A DNA stretch of 64,000 nucleotides from Acinetobacter sp. C26M (lineage in GTDB: Bacteria > Pseudomonadota > Gammaproteobacteria > Pseudomonadales > Moraxellaceae): positions 372,001 to 436,000 of the forward strand of contig NZ_CP098478.1 of assembly GCF_023702675.1 (NCBI RefSeq). Direction: 5' to 3'. The position numbers and the translations under genes were made by a program. Under the pieces are notes generated by a model that saw only the letters and a program-made list of their open reading frames with translations, was not told the origin of the DNA and did no database searches. Position 1 is the first letter of the stretch; every line of letters starts with the position of its first letter. Shown here piece after piece: positions 44,432-53,401 of this stretch.

Positions 44432-46978
44432 TTAAGATTTTTTACGTTTTAAGCGACGTTTGGCTTGTTGTGAGGCCATGGCTTCTAATGCCTCTGCCAG
44501 TTCTTCATCGCTGAATGTAGTGATGTGCTGCAACATTTGTAAAGTGGTTTCATCCAACACCAGTTGTGCACCCGCAGCCATTTCACTGAAATTATCATCG
44601 TACTCAATGAGACCTTGCTCATTGTTACGAATATAATTTTGCTGAGTGAGGACTTTAATAAAGCTTTGGAATAGGGCTTTGTCAAAAAACTCTGGTGAGT
44701 TGAACTCATATAACACCGATAGACGTTGACCGAGCAAATGGCTGAGTTCTTCTACTTGCTTGGTGGATATATTGCCTGAACCACGTTGAGTGATCAGTGC
44801 AAGGGTCATGTAGTAACGTTCTAAACTCTGTTTGACTGGCATTGCCAAAGTCACGAGTTTTTGATGTTCTTCGCTGTTCGGTGTTGGGCTGAATAGGTTG
44901 TCTTCATGATCTTGGAAAACAATACCGATCTGAACCAATGCATTGATATAGTTATCAATTTGCTTTTGTAAGTCAGTAGCTTCCCATTTCATAAATAATT
45001 CAGCTTTTAAGAACGGATATAAGGTACGAATGACGTTGCTTAAATCGTTCTTGTGAATTTTACCATTGTGCTCAACGAGTGATGCCACCAATGACGGTAA
45101 AACAAAGGCATGCAAAATGTTATTGCGGAAGTAAGTGAGTAATACGGCTTGATTATCTTCAATCGCAATAATATCACCTAAAACATGCTGTACTCGTTTG
45201 ATTAGCTTAAGTTTTAGGCCATAGGCAATAATTTCTTTACCTGATAATGAGGTCACTTGAGTGCGTTCATCATAGGGTTGTTGGGTTGCCAAATCACGAT
45301 AAATGTCGAGTTGCTTCGCGCAGATTTCTTCATCTAAAGTATGTTTTGGTGTCGCCAATAAAATTAAAGAAAGTAATGACACAGGGTTGATGACGACAGC
45401 ACGGTTGATGTTTTCTAAAATCAGATTGGCTGAGCTTGCCACAACATTGGAAATCTCGGTGGTGCTTGCGGTATCCGCTTGAATATTCTCCGCACCTTGT
45501 TGTTTCAAAATATCATTTAAGAATACAGGTTCGCCGAAGTTCACATGTACTTTACCGAAGATACGTTCAATTTTACGCAAAGTTTTCACAATACCAAAAA
45601 TTGATTCTGCTTCTTTCGGTTTACCTTGCATTTCTCCTACATAAGTTGAGCCTTCCATCAGGCGCTCATAGCCAATATAAGTCGGGACAAAGACGATTGG
45701 TTTTGCAGGGCCACGTAGATGCCCTTGAATGGTCATTGCCAGCATCCCGGTCTTCGGTGGAAGTAAGCGACCTGTACGTGAACGACCACCTTCAATAAAG
45801 TATTCGATTGGCGTATTGCGCGATAAAATGCTGTATAGATATTCTTTAAATACAGAGGTGTAGAGTGCATTGCCACGGAAAGAGCGGCGAATAAAGAATG
45901 CACCACCACCACGTAACAACTGGCCTACAAACGGTAAATTCAGGTTATCACCCGCAGCGATATATGGAATCATCAAGCCGCGTTTATAAATCACATAAGA
46001 CAATAGTAAATAGTCGATATGACTACGGTGACATGGCGTATAGACAATTTCATAATCTTTGGCGAGTTCACGTACGGTACTGAAGTTATGCACTTCTACG
46101 CCATCATAGAGTTGTGTCCATAAGCGAGTTAAAGCCATATCTGCAAAACGTACCGCAGATGCCGAGTAGTCAGATACGATCTCGTTGACATAACCAATCG
46201 CACGACGTTCAGCCTCCAGCATACTGATTTTATGCTGGATGCTTTCTCGGCGAATGGCATCTTGTACCTCAGGTGACTTTACTACCGATTGCATCACATT
46301 GCGACGGTCTGATAAGTCTGGCCCAAGTACCACTTCACGTTGCTGGTCTAAGTAGCTATCTAGAGAGCTTGCAATATAGGTTGCTGGCGAAATATTTGGA
46401 TGATTACTCTTGGCATAATCTACCAACTCACGTAAAGATTGTGGTTCGTGGAACTCTAAATAAGATTGACGGCCATGTAAGCCAATATTCATGAGTTGTT
46501 TGACCGTACCAGGTGTTGCCCAAGTATCTGAGAATAATAATTTGAACCAAGAGTCTTCTTTATCTGGTGAACGACCCCAAAGTACCGTAACGGGTACAAG
46601 CTGAATATCAATATCTGCTTGTTGTTCAAGTGCTTCAACTAGTTGTAGTAGGCGAGGTGGGAAAGTTTGAGTATTAAAAAAATTGTTTTCGTTATGGTGT
46701 AAAAACAAGACTGAATTTTTTTCTTGATAACTGCCAAAACTCAAGGGATCTAAGGCTGGCTTTAAATTGAGGCGACGGGTTTCACCATCAACCACCAGTG
46801 CATTACTACGCGAATAATTCTGTAAAACATAGCAAACCAGCTTATTTGATTCGGTTGTATTTGGCTCTGCTGTGGTAGATTCTGTAGGAACTTCACCAAG
46901 AACATGCGGGGTTACCACAAGGTCAAGTAACTTACTCGAAAGTTGGCGATACATTTGACCAAATCCAGTCTTGGACAT
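44432..46978 (-). CDS. plsB: Glycerol-3-phosphate 1-O-acyltransferase
   Basis: It acylates sn-1 of glycerol 3-phosphate at the inner membrane, the first step of phospholipid synthesis. The acyltransferase motifs are HRSHIDYLLL (HX4D), GGAFFIRRSF, and EYFIEGGRSRTGRLLPPKTG, with VPTYIGYERL as block IV. The length (848) is that of proteobacterial PlsB. TAGGAG six bases upstream supports the ATG. It ends in a basic RRLKRKKS. It is the PlsB, not the PlsX/PlsY, route. Confidence 0.96.
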   Translation of the reverse strand: MSKTGFGQMYRQLSSKLLDLVVTPHVLGEVPTESTTAEPNTTESNKLVCYVLQNYSRSNALVVDGETRRLNLKPALDPLSFGSYQEKNSVLFLHHNENNFFNTQTFPPRLLQLVEALEQQADIDIQLVPVTVLWGRSPDKEDSWFKLLFSDTWATPGTVKQLMNIGLHGRQSYLEFHEPQSLRELVDYAKSNHPNISPATYIASSLDSYLDQQREVVLGPDLSDRRNVMQSVVKSPEVQDAIRRESIQHKISMLEAERRAIGYVNEIVSDYSASAVRFADMALTRLWTQLYDGVEVHNFSTVRELAKDYEIVYTPCHRSHIDYLLLSYVIYKRGLMIPYIAAGDNLNLPFVGQLLRGGGAFFIRRSFRGNALYTSVFKEYLYSILSRNTPIEYFIEGGRSRTGRLLPPKTGMLAMTIQGHLRGPAKPIVFVPTYIGYERLMEGSTYVGEMQGKPKEAESIFGIVKTLRKIERIFGKVHVNFGEPVFLNDILKQQGAENIQADTASTTEISNVVASSANLILENINRAVVINPVSLLSLILLATPKHTLDEEICAKQLDIYRDLATQQPYDERTQVTSLSGKEIIAYGLKLKLIKRVQHVLGDIIAIEDNQAVLLTYFRNNILHAFVLPSLVASLVEHNGKIHKNDLSNVIRTLYPFLKAELFMKWEATDLQKQIDNYINALVQIGIVFQDHEDNLFSPTPNSEEHQKLVTLAMPVKQSLERYYMTLALITQRGSGNISTKQVEELSHLLGQRLSVLYEFNSPEFFDKALFQSFIKVLTQQNYIRNNEQGLIEYDDNFSEMAAGAQLVLDETTLQMLQHITTFSDEELAEALEAMASQQAKRRLKRKKS

Positions 46979-47276
46979 TACAAACTCCTAAATAATAATC
47001 CTGACATCGAGTCATGATGAACACGACATTCTGCGATATTCTTACATGAAACGGTATGTTATTTTCTGACAAAATATAGCGTATTTGGTAGATTTTATCG
47101 TTAAAAATCGTATTTTTAGTCGCTATAAATACATATTAAGATAATCCATGCATCATTATCGTGACGCATGAATCATTTTATCCTGACCATTGCCATTAGA
47201 ATTTGTGGCACAATCAAAATTATCAACCCTGAAAGGATTGGTTGATCTCTCCTCATTGATGTTGGAAGGCTATTAC
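46979..47276. other. Intergenic region between plsB and tesB
   Basis: Just under 300 bases between divergent genes. It is AT-rich and holds the promoters of both genes; I see no convincing frame or operator apart from AT-rich motifs that could be -10 elements. Confidence 0.4.
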
Positions 47277-48149
47277 ATGAATGCGTTAACTCAAGAATTG
47301 GTTGAACTGTTGACTCTGGAAAAGTTAGAAGAACATATTTTCAGAGGTAATAGCCGCAATTTGGTAGGCAAGCGAGTATTCGGTGGGCAAGTACTTGGGC
47401 AGGCATTAAGAGCTGCGTCATATACTACAGATCGTCCCGCACATTCTTTACATGCCTATTTTCTGTATGGCGGTGATGTCAATGCACCAATTATTTATGA
47501 AGTTGATTCGCTCAGAGATGGTAAAAGTTTTGCTAGTCGACAGGTTCGTGCGATCCAACATGGTCGTACTATTTTCTCTGCAATGGTCTCTTTTGCCAAT
47601 CCAGAAGAAGGCTTGAACTATCAACATAAAGAACCAGAGTACCCTGAGCCAGAGACATTAAAGTCTGAGAATGAGCTGAAAGAAAGTTTAATTAACTTTG
47701 TACCTGAAAATGTACGTGCCAGTTTTATGCGAGAGCGTCATGTGGAAATCAGACCGACGCAATTAATTAACCCATTTCAGCCGCAGCCTGAAGCGCCGTT
47801 TTATGCACACTACATTCGCACCCATGATACGATTCCAGCAAATTTAGATGAAATTTCGCTGCATCAGGCGATTGTGGCATTCTATTCAGATTTTACCTTG
47901 ATGACGACGGCTTTACGTCCACATGGTTTGTCATGGATCTCTCCAAATTTACAATGTGCCAGTATCGACCATACCATTTACTTCCATCGTCCGCTGCGTG
48001 CAGATGAATGGATGCTTTACGATATGGAAGCCACAATTAGTGCCAGCTCACGTGGCTTAAACTTTGGGCGGATGTGGCAAAATGGACAGTTGGTCTGTAG
48101 TACCGTCCAAGAAGGTTTGATTCGGCTCAGAGAAATTGAAACCCAGTAA
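47277..48149 (+). CDS. tesB: Acyl-CoA thioesterase II (TesB family)
   Basis: Two hot-dog domains: the first is marked by LVGKRVFGGQVLGQALRAA and SLHAYFLYGG, the second by LDEISLHQAIVAFYSDFTLMTTAL and SLDHTIYFHRPLRADEWMLYD-like CASIDHTIYFHRPLRADEWMLYD, here summarised. Asp in ASIDH and Thr/Gln in the second domain are the catalytic region. It hydrolyses acyl-CoA to free fatty acid. I start at ATG 47277 (MNALTQELVELL), which has GGAAGG seven bases upstream and gives 290 residues; a longer frame from 47190 adds 29 unsupported residues. Lying next to plsB suits lipid metabolism. Confidence 0.93.
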   Translation: MNALTQELVELLTLEKLEEHIFRGNSRNLVGKRVFGGQVLGQALRAASYTTDRPAHSLHAYFLYGGDVNAPIIYEVDSLRDGKSFASRQVRAIQHGRTIFSAMVSFANPEEGLNYQHKEPEYPEPETLKSENELKESLINFVPENVRASFMRERHVEIRPTQLINPFQPQPEAPFYAHYIRTHDTIPANLDEISLHQAIVAFYSDFTLMTTALRPHGLSWISPNLQCASIDHTIYFHRPLRADEWMLYDMEATISASSRGLNFGRMWQNGQLVCSTVQEGLIRLREIETQ

Positions 48150-48165
48150 AAAGTAAACCAGTACT

Positions 48166-48192
48166 AAAGCCATCATTCTGATGGCTTTTTTT
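48166..48192 (+). terminator. Terminator of tesB
   Basis: AAAGCCATCA and TGATGGCTTT pair around TTC and are followed by a T run. Confidence 0.88.
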
Positions 48193-48278
48193 ATCATAAG
48201 CATGTGACAAAAAATTGCTCGATTCTTCAACATGAGCATGCCATAGTACCGCTAAGTTAAATGTTTACCCATTAAACA

Positions 48279-49520
48279 ATGAATTTAAATACACAAATTT
48301 TAATTGCAGCTGTGCTCGGTGTCGCTTTCGGTTTTTTGTTGCTTGCCTATCCACAAACCGCATTTGTTGAATCTAGTCTTTACGGACTGGGCATCTTAAG
48401 CAGTGTTTTCATTGGTTTATTGAAAATGCTGTTGATTCCATTGATTTTTAGCTCAATCGTCGTTGGGGTTTCCAATTTACAGGCGGGTGGACAATTCGGG
48501 CGTGTCTGGAAAATTACTGCATTGAGCTGCCTGACGACGACCACTTTGGCTTTGATTCTAGGGATTAGTTGTGCGCATTTGTTTGATGTGGGTAAAGGCG
48601 TCGATATTCAGTTGTTTCAGGCAGCAATGGACAGTCATCAAACACCAGACACCTTAACGCCATCAAGTTTTGTTACCACCTTTATTCAAAATACCCTAAT
48701 CAATCCATTTAAGGCATTTAGTGAAGGCAATGTGTTGGCTGTGGTCGTGTTTGCCTTATTCTTAGGTGTGGCCTTGGTCAAAGGTGGTGAACGTTTTAGT
48801 CTAGTCCGTAACATCAGCCAGCAATTCTTTGACATCATGATGATGTTAGTGGGCTGGGTGATGAAGCTTGCACCGATCGGGATTTTTGCGCTTTTAGCAA
48901 AGTTGATTGCGACTGAGGATTTGTCTGTATTAAGTCGGTTGGTTGAATTCGCGGCAGTAGTGACGGGGACGACCATTTTCCATGGCGTGGTGGTGTTACC
49001 TGCCTTGCTCTGGATTTTTGGGCGGATGAATCCGATTACCTTTTTTAGAGGGGCGAGAACGGCTTTAGTCACAGCTTTTGCGACCAGTTCCAGCTCAGCG
49101 ACCATGCCGCTAAGTATGAAGTGTGCACAGGAAAACCTAGGTGTACGACCGCAAACTGCAGGTTTTGTGATTCCTTTAGGCACACAACTGAATATGGATG
49201 GTACGGCTTTGTACGAAGCTGCGGCTGCCTTATTTATTGCCAATTTGATGGGCTTAGATCTGAGTTTAACGCAGCAGATTATCGTTTGTTTAACCGCAAT
49301 GATTGCTTCATTGGGCGCGCCAGGGATTCCGAGTGCAGGTATGGTCACCATGATCATGGTGCTACAGTCGGTTGGTTTACCTGCTGAAGCGATTGCGATT
49401 TTATTGCCGATCGACCGTGTGCTGGATACAGTTCGTACTGTGGTCAATGTGCAAGGTGACATGATGATTAGTGTGGTGGTTGATCGCTACGCAAAACAGG
49501 CAGAAGCTGAATCAAGCTGA
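48279..49520 (+). CDS. Dicarboxylate/amino-acid:cation symporter (DAACS family), 413 aa
   Basis: A secondary transporter of the GltP/DctA type with about eight membrane helices. The substrate-binding hallmarks are TAFATSSSSATMPLSMKCA (serine-rich hairpin loop), PLGTQLNMDGTALYEAAAALF (NMDGT) and GIPSAGMVTMIMVLQSVGLPAEAIAILLPIDRVLDTVRTVVNVQGD. It takes up glutamate, aspartate or C4-dicarboxylates with H+ or Na+; which one cannot be read. It stands alone. Confidence 0.95.
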   Translation: MNLNTQILIAAVLGVAFGFLLLAYPQTAFVESSLYGLGILSSVFIGLLKMLLIPLIFSSIVVGVSNLQAGGQFGRVWKITALSCLTTTTLALILGISCAHLFDVGKGVDIQLFQAAMDSHQTPDTLTPSSFVTTFIQNTLINPFKAFSEGNVLAVVVFALFLGVALVKGGERFSLVRNISQQFFDIMMMLVGWVMKLAPIGIFALLAKLIATEDLSVLSRLVEFAAVVTGTTIFHGVVVLPALLWIFGRMNPITFFRGARTALVTAFATSSSSATMPLSMKCAQENLGVRPQTAGFVIPLGTQLNMDGTALYEAAAALFIANLMGLDLSLTQQIIVCLTAMIASLGAPGIPSAGMVTMIMVLQSVGLPAEAIAILLPIDRVLDTVRTVVNVQGDMMISVVVDRYAKQAEAESS

Positions 49521-49533
49521 TCGTATTGAGCAC

Positions 49534-49563
49534 AAAAAAGCAGGAGATGACTCCTGCTTTTTT
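49534..49563. terminator. Bidirectional terminator
   Basis: AAAAAAGCAGGAG and CTCCTGCTTTTTT pair around ATGA, with T tracts on both strands, between the symporter and the PF10118 gene. Confidence 0.92.
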
Positions 49564-49581
49564 TAGTCTATAAAAGAATGT

Positions 49582-50526
49582 TTATGCTGCGGGTTGTAAG
49601 GCGCGCTTTGCAGCAGGTGAATTATTTAAATAATTCACCGCATCTTGGGTATTGCCTTCTTTGACTGGGTCATACCAAGGCATGAGGTAATCAATCTGTT
49701 GTGCAACCAACCATGCAGGACCCGGCAAGATTTTCGCGTCTTTTAACGCGATCTTCGACCATTCGATCCAGATCCATGGTTTAAATAAGCTTGGCTTCTT
49801 GTCCGCAAAACGCGGGTCTTGGCTCATGATATGTGCAGCGCCATCAACCCATAGGCCAAGTACACCGATAATGACGGCAACACTCATATAGTAACGTGCA
49901 ATATAACCACCGCCCAAATGGCGATAAAGATCAAATGCAACGGTACGGTGTTCAATTTCTTCAGAGCCATGCCATTTGATTAAATCTAGCATTTCAGGAT
50001 CAGCACCCAGCTCTTCCCAGCGTTTGTTATATAGTGCGTATTTACCTAGTACACAAGTCATGTGTTCAACAGTTGCAATCACACCTAGGCGGAATAAATC
50101 CCATTGATGCTCAAGTGCTTTAGGAATTTCTTTATCGAAAGGCTTGTCTGCCAAGACTTTGGTAAATAAGAAATCCATAATGTCGAGGTTACGCTGAATA
50201 TCAATATTACGCTGCGTCAAATATTCCTTATTGGCTGAGGTGTGGGCAACGGCATGCATTGCTTCCTGACGAATAAAGGCTTGGACGTCTTGCTTTAATT
50301 TTTCATCGGTAATTTTTGGAAGGACTTTGTTATATAAACGGCAAAACCAAAACTCACCAGCTGGTAAAATATTGTTAATTTCATTAATAAAATAGCTGGC
50401 AAAAGGTTGGTTTGGAATCCAATCCACTGGTGTATTTTCCCAGTCAAATTTTACTTTGCGTGGGAGGATTTTATAGTCAATCGAAGAACCAAGAACTTTG
50501 TTCTTCACAAATGATAGTAATTTCAT
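49582..50526 (-). CDS. PF10118-type predicted metal-dependent hydrolase, 314 aa
   Basis: Conserved Glu and His residues lie in FIRQEAMHAVAH, VIATVEHMTCVLG and HGSEEIEHRTVAFDLY, the pattern of the predicted metal-dependent hydrolase family PF10118, which has a ferritin-like helical fold. Two weak membrane segments are seen around residues 215-235. The substrate is unknown, though such proteins are common near lipid and stress genes in Acinetobacter. AGGACT stands before the ATG. Confidence 0.85.
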   Translation of the reverse strand: MKLLSFVKNKVLGSSIDYKILPRKVKFDWENTPVDWIPNQPFASYFINEINNILPAGEFWFCRLYNKVLPKITDEKLKQDVQAFIRQEAMHAVAHTSANKEYLTQRNIDIQRNLDIMDFLFTKVLADKPFDKEIPKALEHQWDLFRLGVIATVEHMTCVLGKYALYNKRWEELGADPEMLDLIKWHGSEEIEHRTVAFDLYRHLGGGYIARYYMSVAVIIGVLGLWVDGAAHIMSQDPRFADKKPSLFKPWIWIEWSKIALKDAKILPGPAWLVAQQIDYLMPWYDPVKEGNTQDAVNYLNNSPAAKRALQPAA

Positions 50527-50655
50527 CGTTTAGTCCTAATCGATAGTGCAATGAACCAACACTAAGCAGTATATGAAAACTACCTAGTGTTTGTGTTTAG
50601 CAATTCGGGACAATTAAAATTTATTTTATGCAACTTGATGCATAAAATGCACTTT

Positions 50656-51432
50656 TTATTCTTGAATGTCGGTTTCTGAGGCTTCTGGGATCTGACTGAG
50701 GTCAAATTCTGTCGGTTGATCAAGGGTGTAATTCAAACGACCTGCCATGACAGTTGCCAGTTCTTCTAAACCAATGCGATTGAGTGACGAGAACAGTTGA
50801 ATCGAGAAATCGAGTTTCATTTTCTTCAATTGCTGTTTTACATCAAATAAAACTTCATTGGCAGGGCCACGGTTCAACTTATCTGCCTTGGTCAGTAGAA
50901 TATGTACAAATAAATGACGTGAATGCGCCCATTCCAGCATCATCAGGTCAAAGTGCTGTAAAGGATGACGTATGTCCATCAATAGCACTAAGCCTTGTAA
51001 GCTTTTACGGTGGATCAGATAATTTTCAAGTTCTTTTTGCCAAACAATTTTCATCGCCTCAGGAACCGCAGCATAGCCATAACCAGGTAAGTCGACTAAG
51101 CGTTGATCTGGATTGCCCAAGCTGAAAAAGTTGATCATTTGGGTGCGGCCTGGTCTTTTTGAAGCGCGTGCCAGTTGCTTTTGATTGGTTAAAGTATTAA
51201 TTGCACTTGATTTACCAGCATTCGAGCGACCTGCAAATGCGATTTCATAACCTGTATCTTCTACGCATAAAGCCAGTTTTGGCGCACTCATCAAAAATTC
51301 AGCTTGGCGTAACCAAGTTAAAGACTGTACTGCATACTCAGTTAATGCAGGGTCAGCCTTTTTTTCATAACTGATTTTTTGTTTAGGTGCGAGTCTGGCT
51401 TTGGTGTCTTTCGATTTTTCACTGCGACGCAT
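50656..51432 (-). CDS. engB: Ribosome biogenesis GTPase YihA/YsxC
   Basis: A TRAFAC GTPase for large-subunit assembly: G1 [10 protein letters not shown]2/G3 region [12 protein letters not shown] and [11 protein letters not shown]4 LLTKADKL. The N-terminal ~50 residues ([18 protein letters not shown]) form a basic extension not present in E. coli YihA; the C-terminus is an acidic tail. Length 258 versus about 210 in E. coli. Confidence 0.95.
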   Translation of the reverse strand: MRRSEKSKDTKARLAPKQKISYEKKADPALTEYAVQSLTWLRQAEFLMSAPKLALCVEDTGYEIAFAGRSNAGKSSAINTLTNQKQLARASKRPGRTQMINFFSLGNPDQRLVDLPGYGYAAVPEAMKIVWQKELENYLIHRKSLQGLVLLMDIRHPLQHFDLMMLEWAHSRHLFVHILLTKADKLNRGPANEVLFDVKQQLKKMKLDFSIQLFSSLNRIGLEELATVMAGRLNYTLDQPTEFDLSQIPEASETDIQE

Positions 51433-51516
51433 AGAAGCTTACTTTTGAATAGAAATAGCAACGACTATTATAAAGGATGTGAGGCGTTCGTGCGAACCCT
51501 TCGTCTGTATGCGATT

Positions 51517-51969
51517 TTAAGCTTTCTGAATAAGCTCTAAAAAATCGATATTTGAGCGTGTGGAAGAGGGGATAATGCCCTGTTGGACGACTTCGCCAAG
51601 CGTATATTGGTCAAGGCTTTGATAGAAGCATTCTAAGGCTTGATCTAAAATTCCTTTCAGTCCGCAGTTGGCTCGAAGTACACAAGGAGGGGTATTGCAT
51701 TCAACAATTTGATGATTGCCTTGTAAGGTTCGAACAATCGCACCTAATTTCAGATTCTTGGCTTCCGGATTGAGGCGCAGACCGCCGCCTTTACCGCGAA
51801 TGGTCACAATCCAGTGTTGTTTACCCATGAAGTGCACGACTTTAACCAAGTGGTTTTGCGACACATGTAAGTCTTCTGCGATATCTGCAATCGTATAAGG
51901 TACATCACTCGGACGAGCGACATACATCAAAATTCTGAGTGCATAATCAGTAAACTTATTGAGTTGCAT
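51517..51969 (-). CDS. nsrR: Rrf2 family nitric-oxide-sensing repressor NsrR
   Basis: An N-terminal winged helix (TIADIAEDLHVSQNHLVKVVHFM) is followed by three Cys at 91, 96 and 102 (CNTPPCVLRANC), the iron-sulfur ligands of NsrR, at the same positions as in E. coli NsrR. Nitric oxide breaks the cluster and relieves repression. It lies behind hmp on the same strand, with a terminator between, and its expected operators stand before hmp. The pairing of gene and operator makes the assignment firm. Confidence 0.9.
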   Translation of the reverse strand: MQLNKFTDYALRILMYVARPSDVPYTIADIAEDLHVSQNHLVKVVHFMGKQHWIVTIRGKGGGLRLNPEAKNLKLGAIVRTLQGNHQIVECNTPPCVLRANCGLKGILDQALECFYQSLDQYTLGEVVQQGIIPSSTRSNIDFLELIQKA

Positions 51970-52005
51970 GTGGTTTCACTCAATCTAGTGCAAGAAATAG
52001 AAAGG

Positions 52006-52032
52006 GCTAGTCTAACATAGACTAGCCCTATG
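52006..52032 (-). terminator. Terminator between hmp and nsrR
   Basis: AGGGCTAGTCTA and TAGACTAGCCCT pair around ACA; on the minus strand it is followed by a T-rich stretch. Confidence 0.7.
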
Positions 52033-52048
52033 CAAAATCTAGGGTGGC

Positions 52049-53260
52049 TTAGCTGAGTTTGACGCCACCTGTACCAAAGGCTTCGCTGTGAATGTTTGCA
52101 GCGGGAATACCACGAGCAACCAGTGCCTGATGTTGCGCTGCCATAAATGGCATTGGCCCACATAAATAATAATCGGCATTGGCTGGCAATAGTGCGGCAT
52201 CAATGCTGCTTAAATCTAAACGTCCAGCAACATCGTAGTCCTCACCAAGGTTGTCATTTTCGTGTGGAAACTCATATGCCGTAAATGTACTTAAACGGGG
52301 ATAGTTGCTTTTAAGTTCCTGAATATGTTGCTTCATGGCATGTACTTGGCTGCTGCGGCAGGCATGAATGAAGTTAACAGGTTGCGGCATATCCAATGTC
52401 ACTAACTGGTTCAACATCGCAATCATTGGGGTTAATCCTACACCACCACTGATAAAGACATTACGCTTGCTGCTGTCGATCAGATAGAAATTACCTGTTG
52501 GTGCAGACACTTCAATTTCAGAACCTTCAGCTAGACCATGTAAGGTGCTGGATACCCAACCACCAGCGAGTTCGCCTTTTTCATCTTCACGTTTCACTGA
52601 GATACGTAAATAATCCGCTTGCGGGCTCGTAGAGAGGGTGTACTGGCGTGGTTGTCTTAAATTCAACTCAGGCACAAACACGCGAACTGAGATGTACTGA
52701 CCTGCTTCATAGTATGGTAATGCGCCACCATCAACAGGCGCGAGATAGAAAGAGGTAATCTCATCACTTTCCACCACTTTTTTGGCAATTTTAAAATTAC
52801 GCCAGCCTAACCAACTGCCTTGAGTTTGTTGGTGTTGATCATAAATGGCTTTTTCAGTACTGATAAATAGATCAGCTAATTGACCATAAGCGGCAGCCCA
52901 TGCACCAATCAATGGATCTTCCATTGAAATATTGAGGACTTCACTAATCGAGTGCAAAAGGTTTTCACCGACAATGCCGTAGTCTGGTGATTGAATATTT
53001 AAACTGACATGTTTATGCGCAATCATTTCAACCACAGGCAAAAGCACAGAAGGGTCTTCAATATTCTCTGCATACGCCAAAACTGCACCCGCAAGTGCCT
53101 GTGCTTGAGCCCCACTACGTTGGTGTCCCATATTAAAGGTTTCTTTTAATTCGGGATGATTACCTAACATGCGGTTATAAAAGTATCCAGTCAGTGCAAC
53201 ACCATTTTCGCGTAGGACAGGAACAGTGGCTTTTACTAGGTCAATTTGCTGTGGAGTCAT
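52049..53260 (-). CDS. hmp: Flavohemoprotein nitric oxide dioxygenase
   Basis: The globin domain has the proximal His84 (IAHKHVSL) with Tyr and Gln in the usual distal region; the FAD domain follows (RQPRQYTLSTSP, with RxYS-type motif), then the NAD domain (VGLTPMIAMLNQL, YLCGPMPFM). It converts NO and O2 to nitrate in the cytoplasm using NAD(P)H. The length (403) is normal. Two NsrR boxes overlap the predicted promoter, so it is induced by nitric oxide. Confidence 0.96.
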   Translation of the reverse strand: MTPQQIDLVKATVPVLRENGVALTGYFYNRMLGNHPELKETFNMGHQRSGAQAQALAGAVLAYAENIEDPSVLLPVVEMIAHKHVSLNIQSPDYGIVGENLLHSISEVLNISMEDPLIGAWAAAYGQLADLFISTEKAIYDQHQQTQGSWLGWRNFKIAKKVVESDEITSFYLAPVDGGALPYYEAGQYISVRVFVPELNLRQPRQYTLSTSPQADYLRISVKREDEKGELAGGWVSSTLHGLAEGSEIEVSAPTGNFYLIDSSKRNVFISGGVGLTPMIAMLNQLVTLDMPQPVNFIHACRSSQVHAMKQHIQELKSNYPRLSTFTAYEFPHENDNLGEDYDVAGRLDLSSIDAALLPANADYYLCGPMPFMAAQHQALVARGIPAANIHSEAFGTGGVKLS

Positions 53261-53282
53261 GCTTGATCTCTCTTGGCTATCA

Positions 53283-53335
53283 CTTATAAGATGTATTTAA
53301 AATACATCTTATAAGGTGTATTTGCAATGCATATT
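53283..53335 (-). promoter_or_regulatory. Tandem NsrR operators over the hmp promoter
   Basis: The first site (53288-53310) is a perfect inverted repeat, AAGATGTATTT-A-AAATACATCTT, inside a 33-bp perfect palindrome 53283-53315. The second, weaker site (AAGGTGTATTT-G-CAATGCATATT) is at 53313-53335, centre-to-centre 25 bases away. The minus-strand promoter TTGCAA (53327-53322)-17-TATTTT (53304-53299) is covered by both sites. Confidence 0.85.
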
Positions 53336-53353
53336 TAAATAAAAGCCATAAAA

Positions 53354-53385
53354 AAATTAAGGGATAATAAATTATCCCTTAATTT
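53354..53385 (-). terminator. Terminator of the HerA-like gene
   Basis: AAATTAAGGGATAAT and ATTATCCCTTAATTT form a 15-bp stem with AA loop; on the minus strand a run of T residues follows. Confidence 0.85.
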
Positions 53386-53401
53386 ACATATAAGTATGGG
53401 T

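Noticed and set aside
47190..47276. Upstream extension of tesB
   Set aside because: The 29 extra residues have no relation to TesB, and ATG 47277 has a good ribosome-binding site.
48686..49462. Minus-strand open frame of 258 codons
   Set aside because: Antisense to the DAACS symporter, which has all its family motifs. Composition of the antisense frame is Thr/Lys/Ser-rich and matches no family.
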